A stretch of 64,000 nucleotides of DNA from an uncultured Hyphomicrobiales bacterium (GTDB lineage: Bacteria > Pseudomonadota > Alphaproteobacteria > Rhizobiales > Beijerinckiaceae), in contig CAINED010000033.1 in assembly GCA_903847605.1 (NCBI GenBank), positions 89,490 through 153,489 of the forward strand. Direction: 5' to 3'. Made by a program: the position numbers and the translations under genes. The notes under the pieces are model-generated. The model did no database searches. It saw nothing but the letters and a program-made list of their open reading frames with translations, and had not been told where the DNA came from. Of this stretch, positions 1-10,082 are shown piece by piece. Position 1 is the stretch's first letter. Each line of letters opens with the position of its first letter.

Positions 1-444
1 GCGCGGCGCCAGCAGCTCATTGATGTGCGGGAAGAGGTAGAGCGCCAGAACGCTCGCCTTGCCGATCGGGGTGTGGAAGAGATCCTCGATGCCGAAATCG
101 ACCTTGTCGGCAACCCCCGCCGCAACTGCATTGGCCTTAGCTTCCCTGATGCGTTTGGGGTCGATATCGACGCCGAAGCCGCGCGCCCCGAATTTCGCCG
201 CAGCGGTGACGAGAATGCGCCCGTCGCCGCAGCCGAGATCCATGACGTAATCCTCTGCCGTGACCTTGGCGAGTTCCAGCATGCGATCGACGACATCCTG
301 CGGCGTCGGCACGTAGGGCGCGTCGAGATCGGGTTCCTTCTCGGCGGGCTTGTCAGGCGACTGCTGAGCCAACGCAATGCCGGACGAAAGCGAACCTGCC
401 AACAAAAACGCACGGCGCGAGAAGATTTGCGGACTGGATGCCAT
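1..444 (-). CDS. exported SAM-dependent methyltransferase, C-terminus beyond window edge
   Basis: Reading leftward from an ATG at 442-444 gives 148 open codons that run off the window edge. The N-terminus has a twin-arginine signal (SRRAFL near residues 11-16) followed by a hydrophobic stretch ending around ALAQQ. Then comes a class I methyltransferase core: [12 protein letters not shown] (SAM-binding motif I) and an acidic GVDID (motif II). It is a clear paralogue of the protein at 55888-56706, sharing the VPTP, DLG.GDGR and ASVL/ATVL blocks. The substrate is unknown. It is divergent from uvrB across about 110 bp. An exported SAM enzyme is odd because SAM is not normally available in the periplasm. 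The Tat motif and fold are seen directly; export is inferred. Confidence 0.85.
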   Translation of the reverse strand, partial: MASSPQIFSRRAFLLAGSLSSGIALAQQSPDKPAEKEPDLDAPYVPTPQDVVDRMLELAKVTAEDYVMDLGCGDGRILVTAAAKFGARGFGVDIDPKRIREAKANAVAAGVADKVDFGIEDLFHTPIGKASVLALYLFPHINELLAPR

Positions 445-554
445 GTGTCGGTTCCTGTGTGTTGCGGCGATCTTCTGCCGCAACGGTAAGCTCCCCTCAA
501 GTCACATGCATGTGCGCACTTTTCCTGCAAGCAGATTCACCCCATATTGGAATT

Positions 555-3278
<2,724 letters not shown>

Positions 3279-3291
3279 TTCGGGCCGCGAT

Positions 3292-3429
3292 CCCCTCGTG
3301 CTTCGAGACGCAACGCTGTGCGTTGCTCCTCAGCATGAGGGGATCGGGTTGCGGCCACCCACCCAGCCCTCATGCTGAGGAGGCTTGCGAAGCAAGCCGT
3401 CTCGTCCTTCGGCAAGTTCAGGATGAGGG
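3292..3429. repeat. two interspersed palindromic repeat units downstream of uvrB
   Basis: Units at 3292-3342 (CCCCTCGTGCTTCGAGACG, hairpin, CTCCTCAGCATGAGGGG) and 3367-3429 (CCCTCATGCTGAGGAGG, hairpin, CTCGTCCTTCGGCAAG, then AGGATGAGGG) fill much of the uvrB to GIY-YIG gap. They lie just after the uvrB stop and could form strong hairpins in the transcript. Confidence 0.9.
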
Positions 3430-3519
3430 CACGAGGGCGGGGAGCACACGCGCCTGCACTTGCACAAGCATATCGCTCCTTGCACAATACTATCGTTGTA
3501 ACAAACAATTGGAGCCGCG

Positions 3520-3819
3520 ATGCCCGGCGCGAGCGTTTACATCATTCTTTGCGCGGACGGCAGCTATTACACCGGCCTGACAAGGGAGGAAGTCTCCACA
3601 CGCTTCAGCCAGCATGTGAACGGCATCGACCCCAAAGCCTATACATTCTCGCGCCGGCCGCTGAAGCTGATCTGGAATTCGCATTTCGACAGGATCGACG
3701 AAGCCATCGCCACAGAACGCCGTATCAAGGGCTGGTCGCGCGCCAAGAAGGAAGCGATGATGCGAGGTGATTTCGATCTGTTGCCGGAATTGGCAGCGAG
3801 ACGAAACAAAAAATTCTGA
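3520..3819 (+). CDS. GIY-YIG nuclease superfamily protein
   Basis: A 99-residue single-domain protein of the GIY-YIG fold (YhbQ/UPF0213-like). The first strand reads VYIILCADGSYYTG, so GIY is replaced by VYI and YIG by YTG. The conserved arginine-containing helix (TRFSQHVNG) and the ERRIKGWSRAKKEAM block near residues 66-80 follow. The family includes structure-specific endonucleases, but the stand-alone bacterial proteins mostly lack an assigned role. The length is normal. It sits alone between two repeat clusters, about 240 bp from each neighbour, and has no visible operon partner. The ATG at 3520 follows GGAGCCGCG, a weak but usable ribosome-binding site. Confidence 0.88.
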   Translation: MPGASVYIILCADGSYYTGLTREEVSTRFSQHVNGIDPKAYTFSRRPLKLIWNSHFDRIDEAIATERRIKGWSRAKKEAMMRGDFDLLPELAARRNKKF

Positions 3820-3837
3820 TGGAACAACGACCTTAAG

Positions 3838-4045
3838 CCCTGATGCTGAGGAGCGGGCCTCGGGCCAGCGTCTCGAAGCACGAGGGCGTCGCGCAATCCC
3901 CTCGTCCTTCGAGACGCAATGCTGCGCATTGCTCCTCAGGATGAGGGGATTGCGTTTTTCGGCGCGCCAAACCCTCAGTCAAAATGACCACCCAGCCCTC
4001 ACCCTGAGGAGCGCCTCGAAGAGGCGCGTCTCGAAGGGCGAGGGC
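3838..4045. repeat. three interspersed palindromic repeat units
   Basis: Units at 3838-3887, 3898-3948 and 3996-4045 alternate in orientation. Each has the CCCT(C/G)A..CTGAGGAGC arm and the GTCTCGAAG..CGAGGG arm around a variable GC hairpin. They fill the gap between the convergent ends of the GIY-YIG gene and the zinc-ribbon gene. This fits REP-like elements that also serve as transcript ends. Confidence 0.9.
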
Positions 4046-4056
4046 GTGGCGAACCT

Positions 4057-4353
4057 TCACCCAATACGGCTCATCTGTTCACGCTCGACCTGCGCGAACA
4101 GTGAAGCGGCAAGCTTCGTTTCAAATCGATACGTTGCATAATTGGGCTTGTCCTCTGCGGTATCGGGTGAGACAAGAACCAACCATTCATTCTTGCCGAA
4201 ATCCTCTTCGACAATGACTGTCAGGTCTTCGTAATCATAAGGTTCTATCTCTGCATCGCATTCAGGACAGCGGTCATTACACGCGCAAGACCACTCGTCG
4301 GTCCAAGATGCTCCGCACTCATCGTGGCAGTAGTGTTTTAGGAACCAGGCCAT
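4057..4353 (-). CDS. small zinc-ribbon-like hypothetical protein
   Basis: A 98-residue protein I cannot assign to a characterised family. The first third is cysteine-rich (C9, C13, C23, C25, C29, C32, with CPEC at 29-32), which suggests a zinc-binding ribbon. It is followed by an acidic stretch and a helical C-terminus (KLAASLFAQVEREQM). Short cysteine-rich proteins of this shape occur in alphaproteobacteria as hypothetical proteins. It is divergent from the DpnI-type gene, sharing a 72-bp AT-rich intergenic region, so the two could be co-regulated. Base composition is visibly AT-richer than the catabolic genes. A defence role would be an inference from position only. Confidence 0.7.
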   Translation of the reverse strand: MAWFLKHYCHDECGASWTDEWSCACNDRCPECDAEIEPYDYEDLTVIVEEDFGKNEWLVLVSPDTAEDKPNYATYRFETKLAASLFAQVEREQMSRIG

Positions 4354-4425
4354 TCCGCCGCTCCAATAATTAAGAATTATTTACCCAGTATATGCGAGCC
4401 TAGTCGCTCAAGTTCTGAGAGCGAA

Positions 4426-5217
4426 ATGAAAATCGGTTTCGAAGAAGATGGTCAAAGCCCCTACGACAGTGGCGCGCAACACGCACGCCACGTCACCGAA
4501 ACGTGGGCTCACCAAAACGCATTCTGTCCGAACTGCGGCGCCTCAAGACTCGTCAAACTACCGAACAACTCACCCGTTGCCGACTTTCAATGCTCAACTT
4601 GCCAAGAACAATTCGAGTTGAAAAGTCACAAAGCAAAAAATGCGAACAGAATTGTGGATGGGGCTTTCGGCACAATGTGCGAGCGCTTGGAATCGCAACA
4701 AAATCCCAACCTGATATTGCTGCAATACAACATAGTTGCAAATGGCGTTGAGAATTTGAAAGTAATACCAAAACAATTTTTCACGCGGCAAATCATCGAA
4801 AGGCGAAAGCCGCTTGCATCAACCGCAAGACGTGCCGGATGGGTCGGTTGCAATATTTTGGTCGGCAAAATTCCGGAAGCAGGCAAGATTCATATTATCA
4901 AGAATCGTCTGATTGTTGATCGAACCGAAGTCCTCGAACAATGGAAAAAAACGCTGTTCTTGCGGAAAGCCGGTCTGGAAAGCCGTGGCTGGCTGCTCGA
5001 AATATTGCGGTACGTTGAGCTTATGCCACGGCGTGAATTTACAATTGCGGACATGTACGCGCGTGAACCGGAATTGCAGGCTCTCTATCCAGAAAACCGG
5101 TTTGTCAGAGAGAAGATAAGACAACAACTTCAGGTTTTACGAGATCAAGGATTCGTTGAGTTTCAAGGCGGCGGACGGTACGTGAAAACCATCGCCTCCG
5201 ATGATAATTATGAATAA
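4426..5217 (+). CDS. dpnI-like: DpnI-type methyl-dependent restriction endonuclease
   Basis: The 263-residue product aligns along its whole length with DpnI, the pneumococcal enzyme that cuts GATC only when adenine is methylated. The N-terminal nuclease domain carries D53, E64 and K66 (VAD...FELKS), the PD-(D/E)XK residues at the same numbering as I recall for DpnI. The zinc cysteines are C34, C37, C56 and C59. The RKPLA.TARRAGWVGCNI block is nearly identical. The C-terminal winged-helix domain (about 185-263; EKIRQQLQVLRDQG) reads the methylated base. No methyltransferase is nearby and none is needed, as modified DNA is the target. The gene is AT-richer than its surroundings, which suggests acquisition. 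The ATG has only a weak ribosome-binding site (GAGAGCGAA). Confidence 0.95.
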   Translation: MKIGFEEDGQSPYDSGAQHARHVTETWAHQNAFCPNCGASRLVKLPNNSPVADFQCSTCQEQFELKSHKAKNANRIVDGAFGTMCERLESQQNPNLILLQYNIVANGVENLKVIPKQFFTRQIIERRKPLASTARRAGWVGCNILVGKIPEAGKIHIIKNRLIVDRTEVLEQWKKTLFLRKAGLESRGWLLEILRYVELMPRREFTIADMYAREPELQALYPENRFVREKIRQQLQVLRDQGFVEFQGGGRYVKTIASDDNYE

Positions 5218-5316
5218 ATTCCTTTACATCGTGACGCTCATCTGCTAGTTTGCGTAAATTGCTGGGAATGCGCGTGAGTGGCGCTTTTCCCTTAGAGGTT
5301 GGCGCGGCCCGAAGGG

Positions 5317-5366
5317 CCCCTCATCCGGCCGCCTCCGGCGGCCACCTTCTCCCGCGAGGGGAGAAG
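5317..5366. repeat. second type of REP-like palindromic repeat
   Basis: The segment starts CCCCTCATCCGGCCGCC and ends CCTTCTCCCGCGAGGGGAGAAGG, with a GGCCGCC/GGCGGCC hairpin and a second hairpin CTTCTCC/GGAGAAG. This differs from the CTGAGGAGC/TCTCGAAG family elsewhere in the window. It sits 49 bp upstream of the HTH gene at 5415. Confidence 0.75.
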
Positions 5367-5414
5367 GAAAAGTCCCCTCCCCCGGCGGCCAACTGAAATC
5401 CGAAGGATAATTCC

Positions 5415-6350
5415 ATGACCAGCCATACCGATGGCGCGGACGCCTCGGCGTCTGCGGTTGAGAAACTGTCGCGACTCCCCTCGTCCTTCGAGACGCCGCC
5501 TGCGGCGGCTCCTCAGGATGAGGGGAGTCGGAGGGAAGCCCTCATGCTGAGGAGACCTGCGGAGCAGGTCGTCTCGAAGCAGGAGGGCAGCGACGATCCC
5601 TTTTCCGACCTCTCTCCCCTCCCCGCGCCTGTGAATGGCGGGTGGCGGGCGATGGGGCGTGAGGAGATCGCGCGGCTGCACCGTCTTTATTACGACCCGC
5701 GCATCGAGGTGAAGGAGATCGCCCGCGTCTGGCGCGTCTCGACCTCGACCCTGCTGCGCTGGGTGGACGAGATGGACTGGCCTTCCCGCCGCGAGCTGAC
5801 GCGGCAGGCCGCGGCGCAAAGGCTCGCCTTCGGGCGGGAAATCCGGCAAGCCGCGGCCAGCGACGCCGCTTCAGGGGCGGCGGGGCGCGATGCGCAGGAC
5901 GTGGCGCAGGACCGGGACGAGGCTGACAGGCGGGCGCGCGAATGCGATGCGCTGGAGCGCCAATCCCTCGCGGCGCGCGCGACATTCGCGCCGAGGCCGG
6001 CCGCCCCGAATGTGCCGCAGCGCCTGCCCGAACATTTCGATGCGCAGGCGCCGGTCGACGCCGCCGCGCTGATCGGCGATGTCGAGCGCGCGGTGCGGCG
6101 CGAACTCGCGCTGATCGAGATGCAGATCAACGATCCCACGCCCGGCGCGCGCGAGCGCAATGCGCGGGCGCTGGCGACGCTGGTGCGCGCGCTGAACGGG
6201 CTGAAGGATCTTCGCGGCGCTCAATATGCCGCCATGCCGCACTACGGGCAGGAGGAATTGCGCCCGCCGCGCGACCTCGAGAAACTGCGGCGCGAACTCG
6301 AAGAGTCGCTGAACCGTATCCGGGCTTCGGGCGAAAGCGACGAGGACTGA
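5415..6350 (+). CDS. helix-turn-helix protein of unknown function with repeat-derived N-terminus
   Basis: A 311-residue protein. Residues about 80-127 form a helix-turn-helix resembling small-terminase or transposase-type HTHs (EIARLHRLYYDPR, VKEIARVWRVSTSTLLRWV, DWPSRRE). The rest is charged and helical, ending in a coiled-coil-like segment (LEKLRRELEESLNRIRA). The ATG at 5415 has a good upstream GAAGGA, so residues about 21-58 are translated from an inverted pair of palindromic repeats (SSFETPPAAAPQDEG...). An internal ATG at 5652 would skip that region and keep the HTH. No phage genes are adjacent, so a terminase role is not supported; DNA binding is inferred. Confidence 0.75.
   Translation: MTSHTDGADASASAVEKLSRLPSSFETPPAAAPQDEGSRREALMLRRPAEQVVSKQEGSDDPFSDLSPLPAPVNGGWRAMGREEIARLHRLYYDPRIEVKEIARVWRVSTSTLLRWVDEMDWPSRRELTRQAAAQRLAFGREIRQAAASDAASGAAGRDAQDVAQDRDEADRRARECDALERQSLAARATFAPRPAAPNVPQRLPEHFDAQAPVDAAALIGDVERAVRRELALIEMQINDPTPGARERNARALATLVRALNGLKDLRGAQYAAMPHYGQEELRPPRDLEKLRRELEESLNRIRASGESDED
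5477..5587. repeat. inverted pair of palindromic repeats inside the HTH gene
   Basis: Units at 5477-5525 (CCCCTCGTCCTTCGAGACG ... CTCCTCAGGATGAGGGG) and 5539-5587 (CCCTCATGCTGAGGAGA ... GTCTCGAAGCAGGAGGG) lie in opposite orientations, 13 bp apart. Both are open in the reading frame that starts at 5415. This matches the arrangement inside uvrB. Confidence 0.9.
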
Positions 6351-6436
6351 ACGGCAAGCCCCGCCGCGCGCCGGCGTGCCGGAAAAAGCGGGACTTTCCA
6401 CGCGGACCGCCAATGCTGGGAAAGGCAGGAAATGCC

Positions 6437-6511
6437 TGGCTGGGGCGGGAGGGATCGAACCTCCGAATGCCGGAATCAAAATCCGGTGCCTTACCGCTTG
6501 GCGACGCCCCA
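6437..6511 (-). tRNA. tRNA-Gln (anticodon TTG)
   Basis: On the minus strand the 75-nt cloverleaf starts TGGGGCG and ends CGCCCCA, G, CCA. The D arm is GCC/GGC, the anticodon stem CCGGA/TCCGG with loop TTTTGAT (anticodon TTG), and the T arm GGAGG/CCTCC with TTCGATC. The T1:A72-type pair at the acceptor end is typical of bacterial tRNA-Gln. The CCA is encoded. Confidence 0.97.
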
Positions 6512-6743
6512 TCAGGCGCGCGGACCATAGTGAGAGTGATTGCGCATCGCAACATCAAACCTGCGGCTTTTGCATTCCGAAATGGCGGTGCGGAGGCCGC
6601 TATTCCCCGTCAATTCGGACGCACGGCGCGGCTGTGGGCGCTGGGCTTTCCACGCGCCTTGAGGCGCGATGGACTCCATGGGGCCGATGGCGGGGGCATC
6701 TGGAATCCCGGCGAAAAGGCGCGGCGAACCCCGCCGAAAAGCC

Positions 6744-6772
6744 TTGCCGCCCGGACGGGGCGCGGCTATAAG
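6744..6772 (+). promoter_or_regulatory. putative promoter of tRNA-Pro
   Basis: A -35-like TTGCCG (6744-6749) and a -10-like TATAAG (6767-6772) are separated by 17 bp, about 38 bp upstream of the tRNA. This is the only good sigma-70-type pair in the 299-bp gap between the two tRNA genes. I see no gene in that gap. Confidence 0.5.
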
Positions 6773-6810
6773 CCCGGCTCGCACGACGGTATCCATCCGG
6801 TGCGGCATGT

Positions 6811-6887
6811 CGGAGTGTAGCGCAGCCTGGTAGCGCACCTGCTTCGGGAGCAGGGGGTCGGAGGTTCGAATCCTCTCACTCCGACCA
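6811..6887 (+). tRNA. tRNA-Pro (anticodon CGG)
   Basis: A 77-nt cloverleaf. The acceptor stem is CGGAGTG/CACTCCG, followed by A and an encoded CCA. The anticodon stem CCTGC/GCAGG encloses the loop TTCGGGA (anticodon CGG), and the T arm is GGAGG..TTCGAAT..CCTCT. The C1:G72 acceptor pair fits bacterial proline tRNA. Confidence 0.97.
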
Positions 6888-6919
6888 TTTTCATCGCAAA
6901 AGCGTCACTCGCCCCGCGA

Positions 6920-7678
6920 CTAGTGCATCACCGAGCCGCCGTCGACGACGACGGTCTGGCCGGTCACGAAGTCGCTGTCGGGCGAGCAGAGATAGAGCAG
7001 CGTGCCGGTGAGGTCGTCCGGCTCCTGGTCGCGCTGGATGGCCCGGGTCTCGTTGATCTTGCTGACGAGCGAGTCTGCCCAGGAACTGTTCTCCTTCACG
7101 TTCTCGCTCATCGTCAGGCCCGGCGCGATGCAATTGACGCGGATGCCCGCTGCGCCGACTTCGCGCGCCAGCGCGCGCGTGAAGGCCACCATCGCGCCTT
7201 TCGAGGTCACGTAATGCAGCAGCATCGGCGTGCCCTTGTAAACCGTGCCCGAGGCAATGTTGACGATCTTGCCGTAGTTCTGCGCACGCATTTGCGGCGT
7301 CGCCGCCTTGCAGCATTCGAACACGCCGCGAATGTTGACGGCCATCACCCGGTCCCATTCGTCCGAGGAAATCTGTTCGAACGGTTTTAAGGGCAGCTTG
7401 CCGAACAGCGCCGCATTGTTGACGAGAATGTCGAGGGAGCCATAAGCGGAAACGGCTTTCCCGATCATGTCAGCCACCGACCCGGGCGAAGTCACGTCCA
7501 CAAGGATGCCAAGAGCTTGCCCGCCATCGGCGTTGATCGCCGCCACGATTGGCTCGGGATTGTCGATATCGGCGACGCACACCCTCGCGCCCTCGCGCGC
7601 CAACGCCTTGGCGTATGTCGCGCCGATCCCCTGCGCGCCCCCCGTGACGATCGCGACCTTGCCCTGCAGACGCGCCAT
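6920..7678 (-). CDS. SDR family NAD(P)-dependent oxidoreductase
   Basis: A classical 252-residue short-chain dehydrogenase. It has the cofactor motif TGGAQGIG near residue 12, NNAA at about 87, and catalytic YVTSK near residue 157. The C-terminus VDGGSVM is typical. An acidic residue after the second strand (ADIDN) favours NAD. It starts after AGGAAGACATG. It is the last gene of a probable minus-strand operon behind UbiD, Bug receptor and P450 genes (gap to the P450 29 bp), so an alcohol/ketone step on the same compound is likely. The substrate cannot be read from the sequence. Confidence 0.9.
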   Translation of the reverse strand: MARLQGKVAIVTGGAQGIGATYAKALAREGARVCVADIDNPEPIVAAINADGGQALGILVDVTSPGSVADMIGKAVSAYGSLDILVNNAALFGKLPLKPFEQISSDEWDRVMAVNIRGVFECCKAATPQMRAQNYGKIVNIASGTVYKGTPMLLHYVTSKGAMVAFTRALAREVGAAGIRVNCIAPGLTMSENVKENSSWADSLVSKINETRAIQRDQEPDDLTGTLLYLCSPDSDFVTGQTVVVDGGSVMH

Positions 7679-7707
7679 GTCTTCCTCCTGAAGTTTGCGT
7701 GCCGCTC

Positions 7708-8946
7708 TTATCGCGCCGTCACCCTGATGGGAATGCGCCGGTAGCCGCGCACGGTGTTGTTGAAATGCTGCTCGGGCTCATCGGTGAGTTCGAGGCTGCC
7801 GGCAACGGCCGCAAGTTTGGTGAGGATGATCTCGAGTTCGAGCCGCGCCAGCATCTGCCCCACGCAGGCATGGATGCCGAAGCCGAAACCAAGCTGGCCG
7901 TTCGTCTTGCGCGTGATGTCGAACGCGTCGGCATCGGGCCACTGCTTGGCGTCGCGATTGGCCGAGGCCGTGAGCACGAGAAGTTTCTGGGTCTTTTCCA
8001 TTGATACGCCGGCAATTTCCACGGGGCGCGTCGTGGTGCGGTAGAACGAATGGAACGTGCCGTCGTAGCGCAGCACTTCCTCGACGGCATTGCGCACGAG
8101 GGATGGATCGTCGCGCAACTTCGCCCACTGGCGCGGATGCCTGGCGAAAATCACGATGGCGTTGCCCAGCGTGAAGACCGTGGTGTCGAGGCCAGCGGAC
8201 AAAAGCGAGCGGACGAGAAGCGCGGCTTCTTCTTCGGTGATTTCGCCCTTGTCGACGCCGGCATAGAGGTTGCGCCCCAGTCCGCCTTCGGTGAGGTATT
8301 CGCGCTTGCAGGCATCCGATATCCAGCCGGGGACGGCGGCTGCATTGGCAAGGCTCGTCCTGAAGCGATCGTTCACCGGCCCGAAACCGTTGAACACCAT
8401 GTCGCCATAGGGCATCAGATTTTCGCGGCCATCGGGGCGCAAGCCGACGGCGTCGCCGAAAACCTTGGTCGGATAGGCGGCGGCAAGTTCAGGCACCGCA
8501 TCGCACTCGCCGAGATCGACGAAGCGGCGCACCATCTCTTCGGCCACCGCTTCGAATTGCGGACGCAACGCGCGCACGGATGCGGGATTGAGAACGCGAA
8601 CCATCTGCTGGCGCGTGCGATCATGCTCGGGCGGGTCGACTTCAAGCAAAATACTGGGATGACGCCAGGGCTTTTCGGTGTGGAAATTCGAAAGACCCGC
8701 CCCGGCGCTCGAACAGAAGGTCGCATGGTCGGCCAGCACGTCCTTCACTTCTGCGAAACAGGGCAGCGCATAAACGCCATAGCGGCTCATCCAGACCACG
8801 GGACCGAGACGCCGAAGCTCCGCGTAATGCGGATAAGGATTTGAGAGAACCTCGGTGCTGTAGGGATCGAGGTCCGACACGGGAACGTCGCGCAGAGGCG
8901 CATCCATTTGCGCCTTGCCGGAATGAACCAGTTCGATTTGATCCAT
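7708..8946 (-). CDS. cytochrome P450, CYP199-like
   Basis: A soluble 412-residue bacterial P450. The I-helix motif is AGLDTT, the ExxR motif EEVLR, and the haem-binding loop FGFGIHACVG has its cysteine near residue 361. Several blocks recall CYP199 enzymes of Rhodopseudomonas, which oxidise para-substituted benzoates such as 4-methoxybenzoate: LEVDPPEHDRTR, DAVGLRP.GRENL.PYGD, LLVRSLLSAGLDTT and FYRTTTR. The start follows GGAGCG. No ferredoxin or reductase partner lies nearby, so electrons must come from genes elsewhere. Its neighbours (UbiD, Bug receptor, SDR) support aromatic-acid catabolism. CYP199 membership is from memory of the family. Confidence 0.9.
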   Translation of the reverse strand: MDQIELVHSGKAQMDAPLRDVPVSDLDPYSTEVLSNPYPHYAELRRLGPVVWMSRYGVYALPCFAEVKDVLADHATFCSSAGAGLSNFHTEKPWRHPSILLEVDPPEHDRTRQQMVRVLNPASVRALRPQFEAVAEEMVRRFVDLGECDAVPELAAAYPTKVFGDAVGLRPDGRENLMPYGDMVFNGFGPVNDRFRTSLANAAAVPGWISDACKREYLTEGGLGRNLYAGVDKGEITEEEAALLVRSLLSAGLDTTVFTLGNAIVIFARHPRQWAKLRDDPSLVRNAVEEVLRYDGTFHSFYRTTTRPVEIAGVSMEKTQKLLVLTASANRDAKQWPDADAFDITRKTNGQLGFGFGIHACVGQMLARLELEIILTKLAAVAGSLELTDEPEQHFNNTVRGYRRIPIRVTAR

Positions 8947-8989
8947 GTTCGCGCTCCAAACTCTCGCAGCGGCCGTGTTGCGCGGCGCT

Positions 8990-9991
8990 TCAGTTGATGC
9001 TGATGCCCGTCGCCAGGATCAAGTCTCGCCATTTGACGATATCCTTCGACAACAGCTTTGTCAGTTCCTCTGGCGAACTCGACACGGGATCCGCGCCGAT
9101 CTTGATGATCTGGCCGCGCACCTTGGGGTCGGCGATCATGGCGATCGTCTCGGCGCTCAGCTTGCGGATGATCGCAGGGGGCGTGCCCGCAGGCGCAAAG
9201 AGTCCGAACCATGCCGACGATGTCACGTCGGGGAAGCCTTGTTCCGCCATCGTGGGAGTCTCCGGCAGCACGGCGGAACGCACGTCGGACATCATCGCGA
9301 TGGGGCGCAGCTTGTCGTCGCCGAGATGGCCGGCGACATTGGGGATCAGTTGAAAGCTCGATGGCACAAGGCCCGACACGAGATCGAGCGCCATCTGGCC
9401 GGCGTCACGATAGGGCAAGTGCCGCATCTCCAGCTTGAAATTGTGGGCGAACAAGGCGCCCGCAAGATGCTGCGACGTGCCGTTACCCACGGATGAATAG
9501 GTGATCTCGCCGGGACGCGCGCGCACGAACTCGATGAATTCCTTCACGCTGCGCACGGGAATCTTGGCGGGATTGACGACCAGAACATTCGGCATCGATG
9601 CGACAAGGCCGATGGCTTCGAAATCCTTCTCCGCGTTGAACGGAAGATTCTTCATCAGCGTCCTGTTCGCAGCGAGCGGACCCGAGGCGCCCATCAGCAA
9701 CGTATAACCGTCGGGTGCAGCCTTGGCGGCTTCATTGCTCCCGACGCTGCCGCCCGCGCCCGCCTTGTTCTCGACGAGAATGCGTTGACCGATGCGAGGC
9801 GAAAGCCCTTCGGCGACAATCCGCGTCAGCACATCGCTTGCGCTGCCGCCGGCGAAGGGAATGATCAGTTTGACGATGCGGTTCGGATAGTCCTGGGCCG
9901 TCGCGGTTGCTGCAAAGTTGCAGGCCAAGGCAGCGACGCCCGCCGCAAGAACAGCGGCGCGCAAAGCACGCGCACGAGAGTGAATCGTCAT
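8990..9991 (-). CDS. Bug/TctC-family periplasmic tricarboxylate-type receptor
   Basis: The 333-residue protein has an N-terminal signal peptide (hydrophobic, ending near ATATAQ). The Bug-family signature follows: YPNRIVKLIIPFAGG, VENKAGAGGSVG, APDGYTLL and a PYRDAGQM-type segment. Bug proteins bind small carboxylates in the periplasm and normally work with TctA/TctB membrane subunits, which are absent from this window. The start follows GGAGGAAACTCG. It sits 43 bp upstream of the P450 and 91 bp downstream of UbiD in the same orientation, so it probably captures the aromatic acid that this operon degrades. The specific ligand is unknown. Confidence 0.93.
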   Translation of the reverse strand: MTIHSRARALRAAVLAAGVAALACNFAATATAQDYPNRIVKLIIPFAGGSASDVLTRIVAEGLSPRIGQRILVENKAGAGGSVGSNEAAKAAPDGYTLLMGASGPLAANRTLMKNLPFNAEKDFEAIGLVASMPNVLVVNPAKIPVRSVKEFIEFVRARPGEITYSSVGNGTSQHLAGALFAHNFKLEMRHLPYRDAGQMALDLVSGLVPSSFQLIPNVAGHLGDDKLRPIAMMSDVRSAVLPETPTMAEQGFPDVTSSAWFGLFAPAGTPPAIIRKLSAETIAMIADPKVRGQIIKIGADPVSSSPEELTKLLSKDIVKWRDLILATGISIN

Positions 9992-10082
9992 CGAGTTTCC
10001 TCCGCAGCCGTCAGATGGCTTTTTAGATTTGGCGCGAGGCTAGCATGTCCGGCCTCACTTACAATCGGGATCGTCGCCGCGA

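Noticed and set aside
5415..6350. Phage small-terminase gene
   Set aside because: Only the HTH segment resembles terminase small subunits; no large terminase, portal or other phage genes are adjacent.
6512..6743. Hidden gene in the gap between the two tRNAs
   Set aside because: Open frames here are short, overlap the tRNAs and lack ribosome-binding sites; I see no supported gene.
6437..6887. tRNA genes as an integration site for the DpnI-type gene
   Set aside because: No integrase, no duplicated tRNA end and no phage genes were seen; proximity alone is not evidence.
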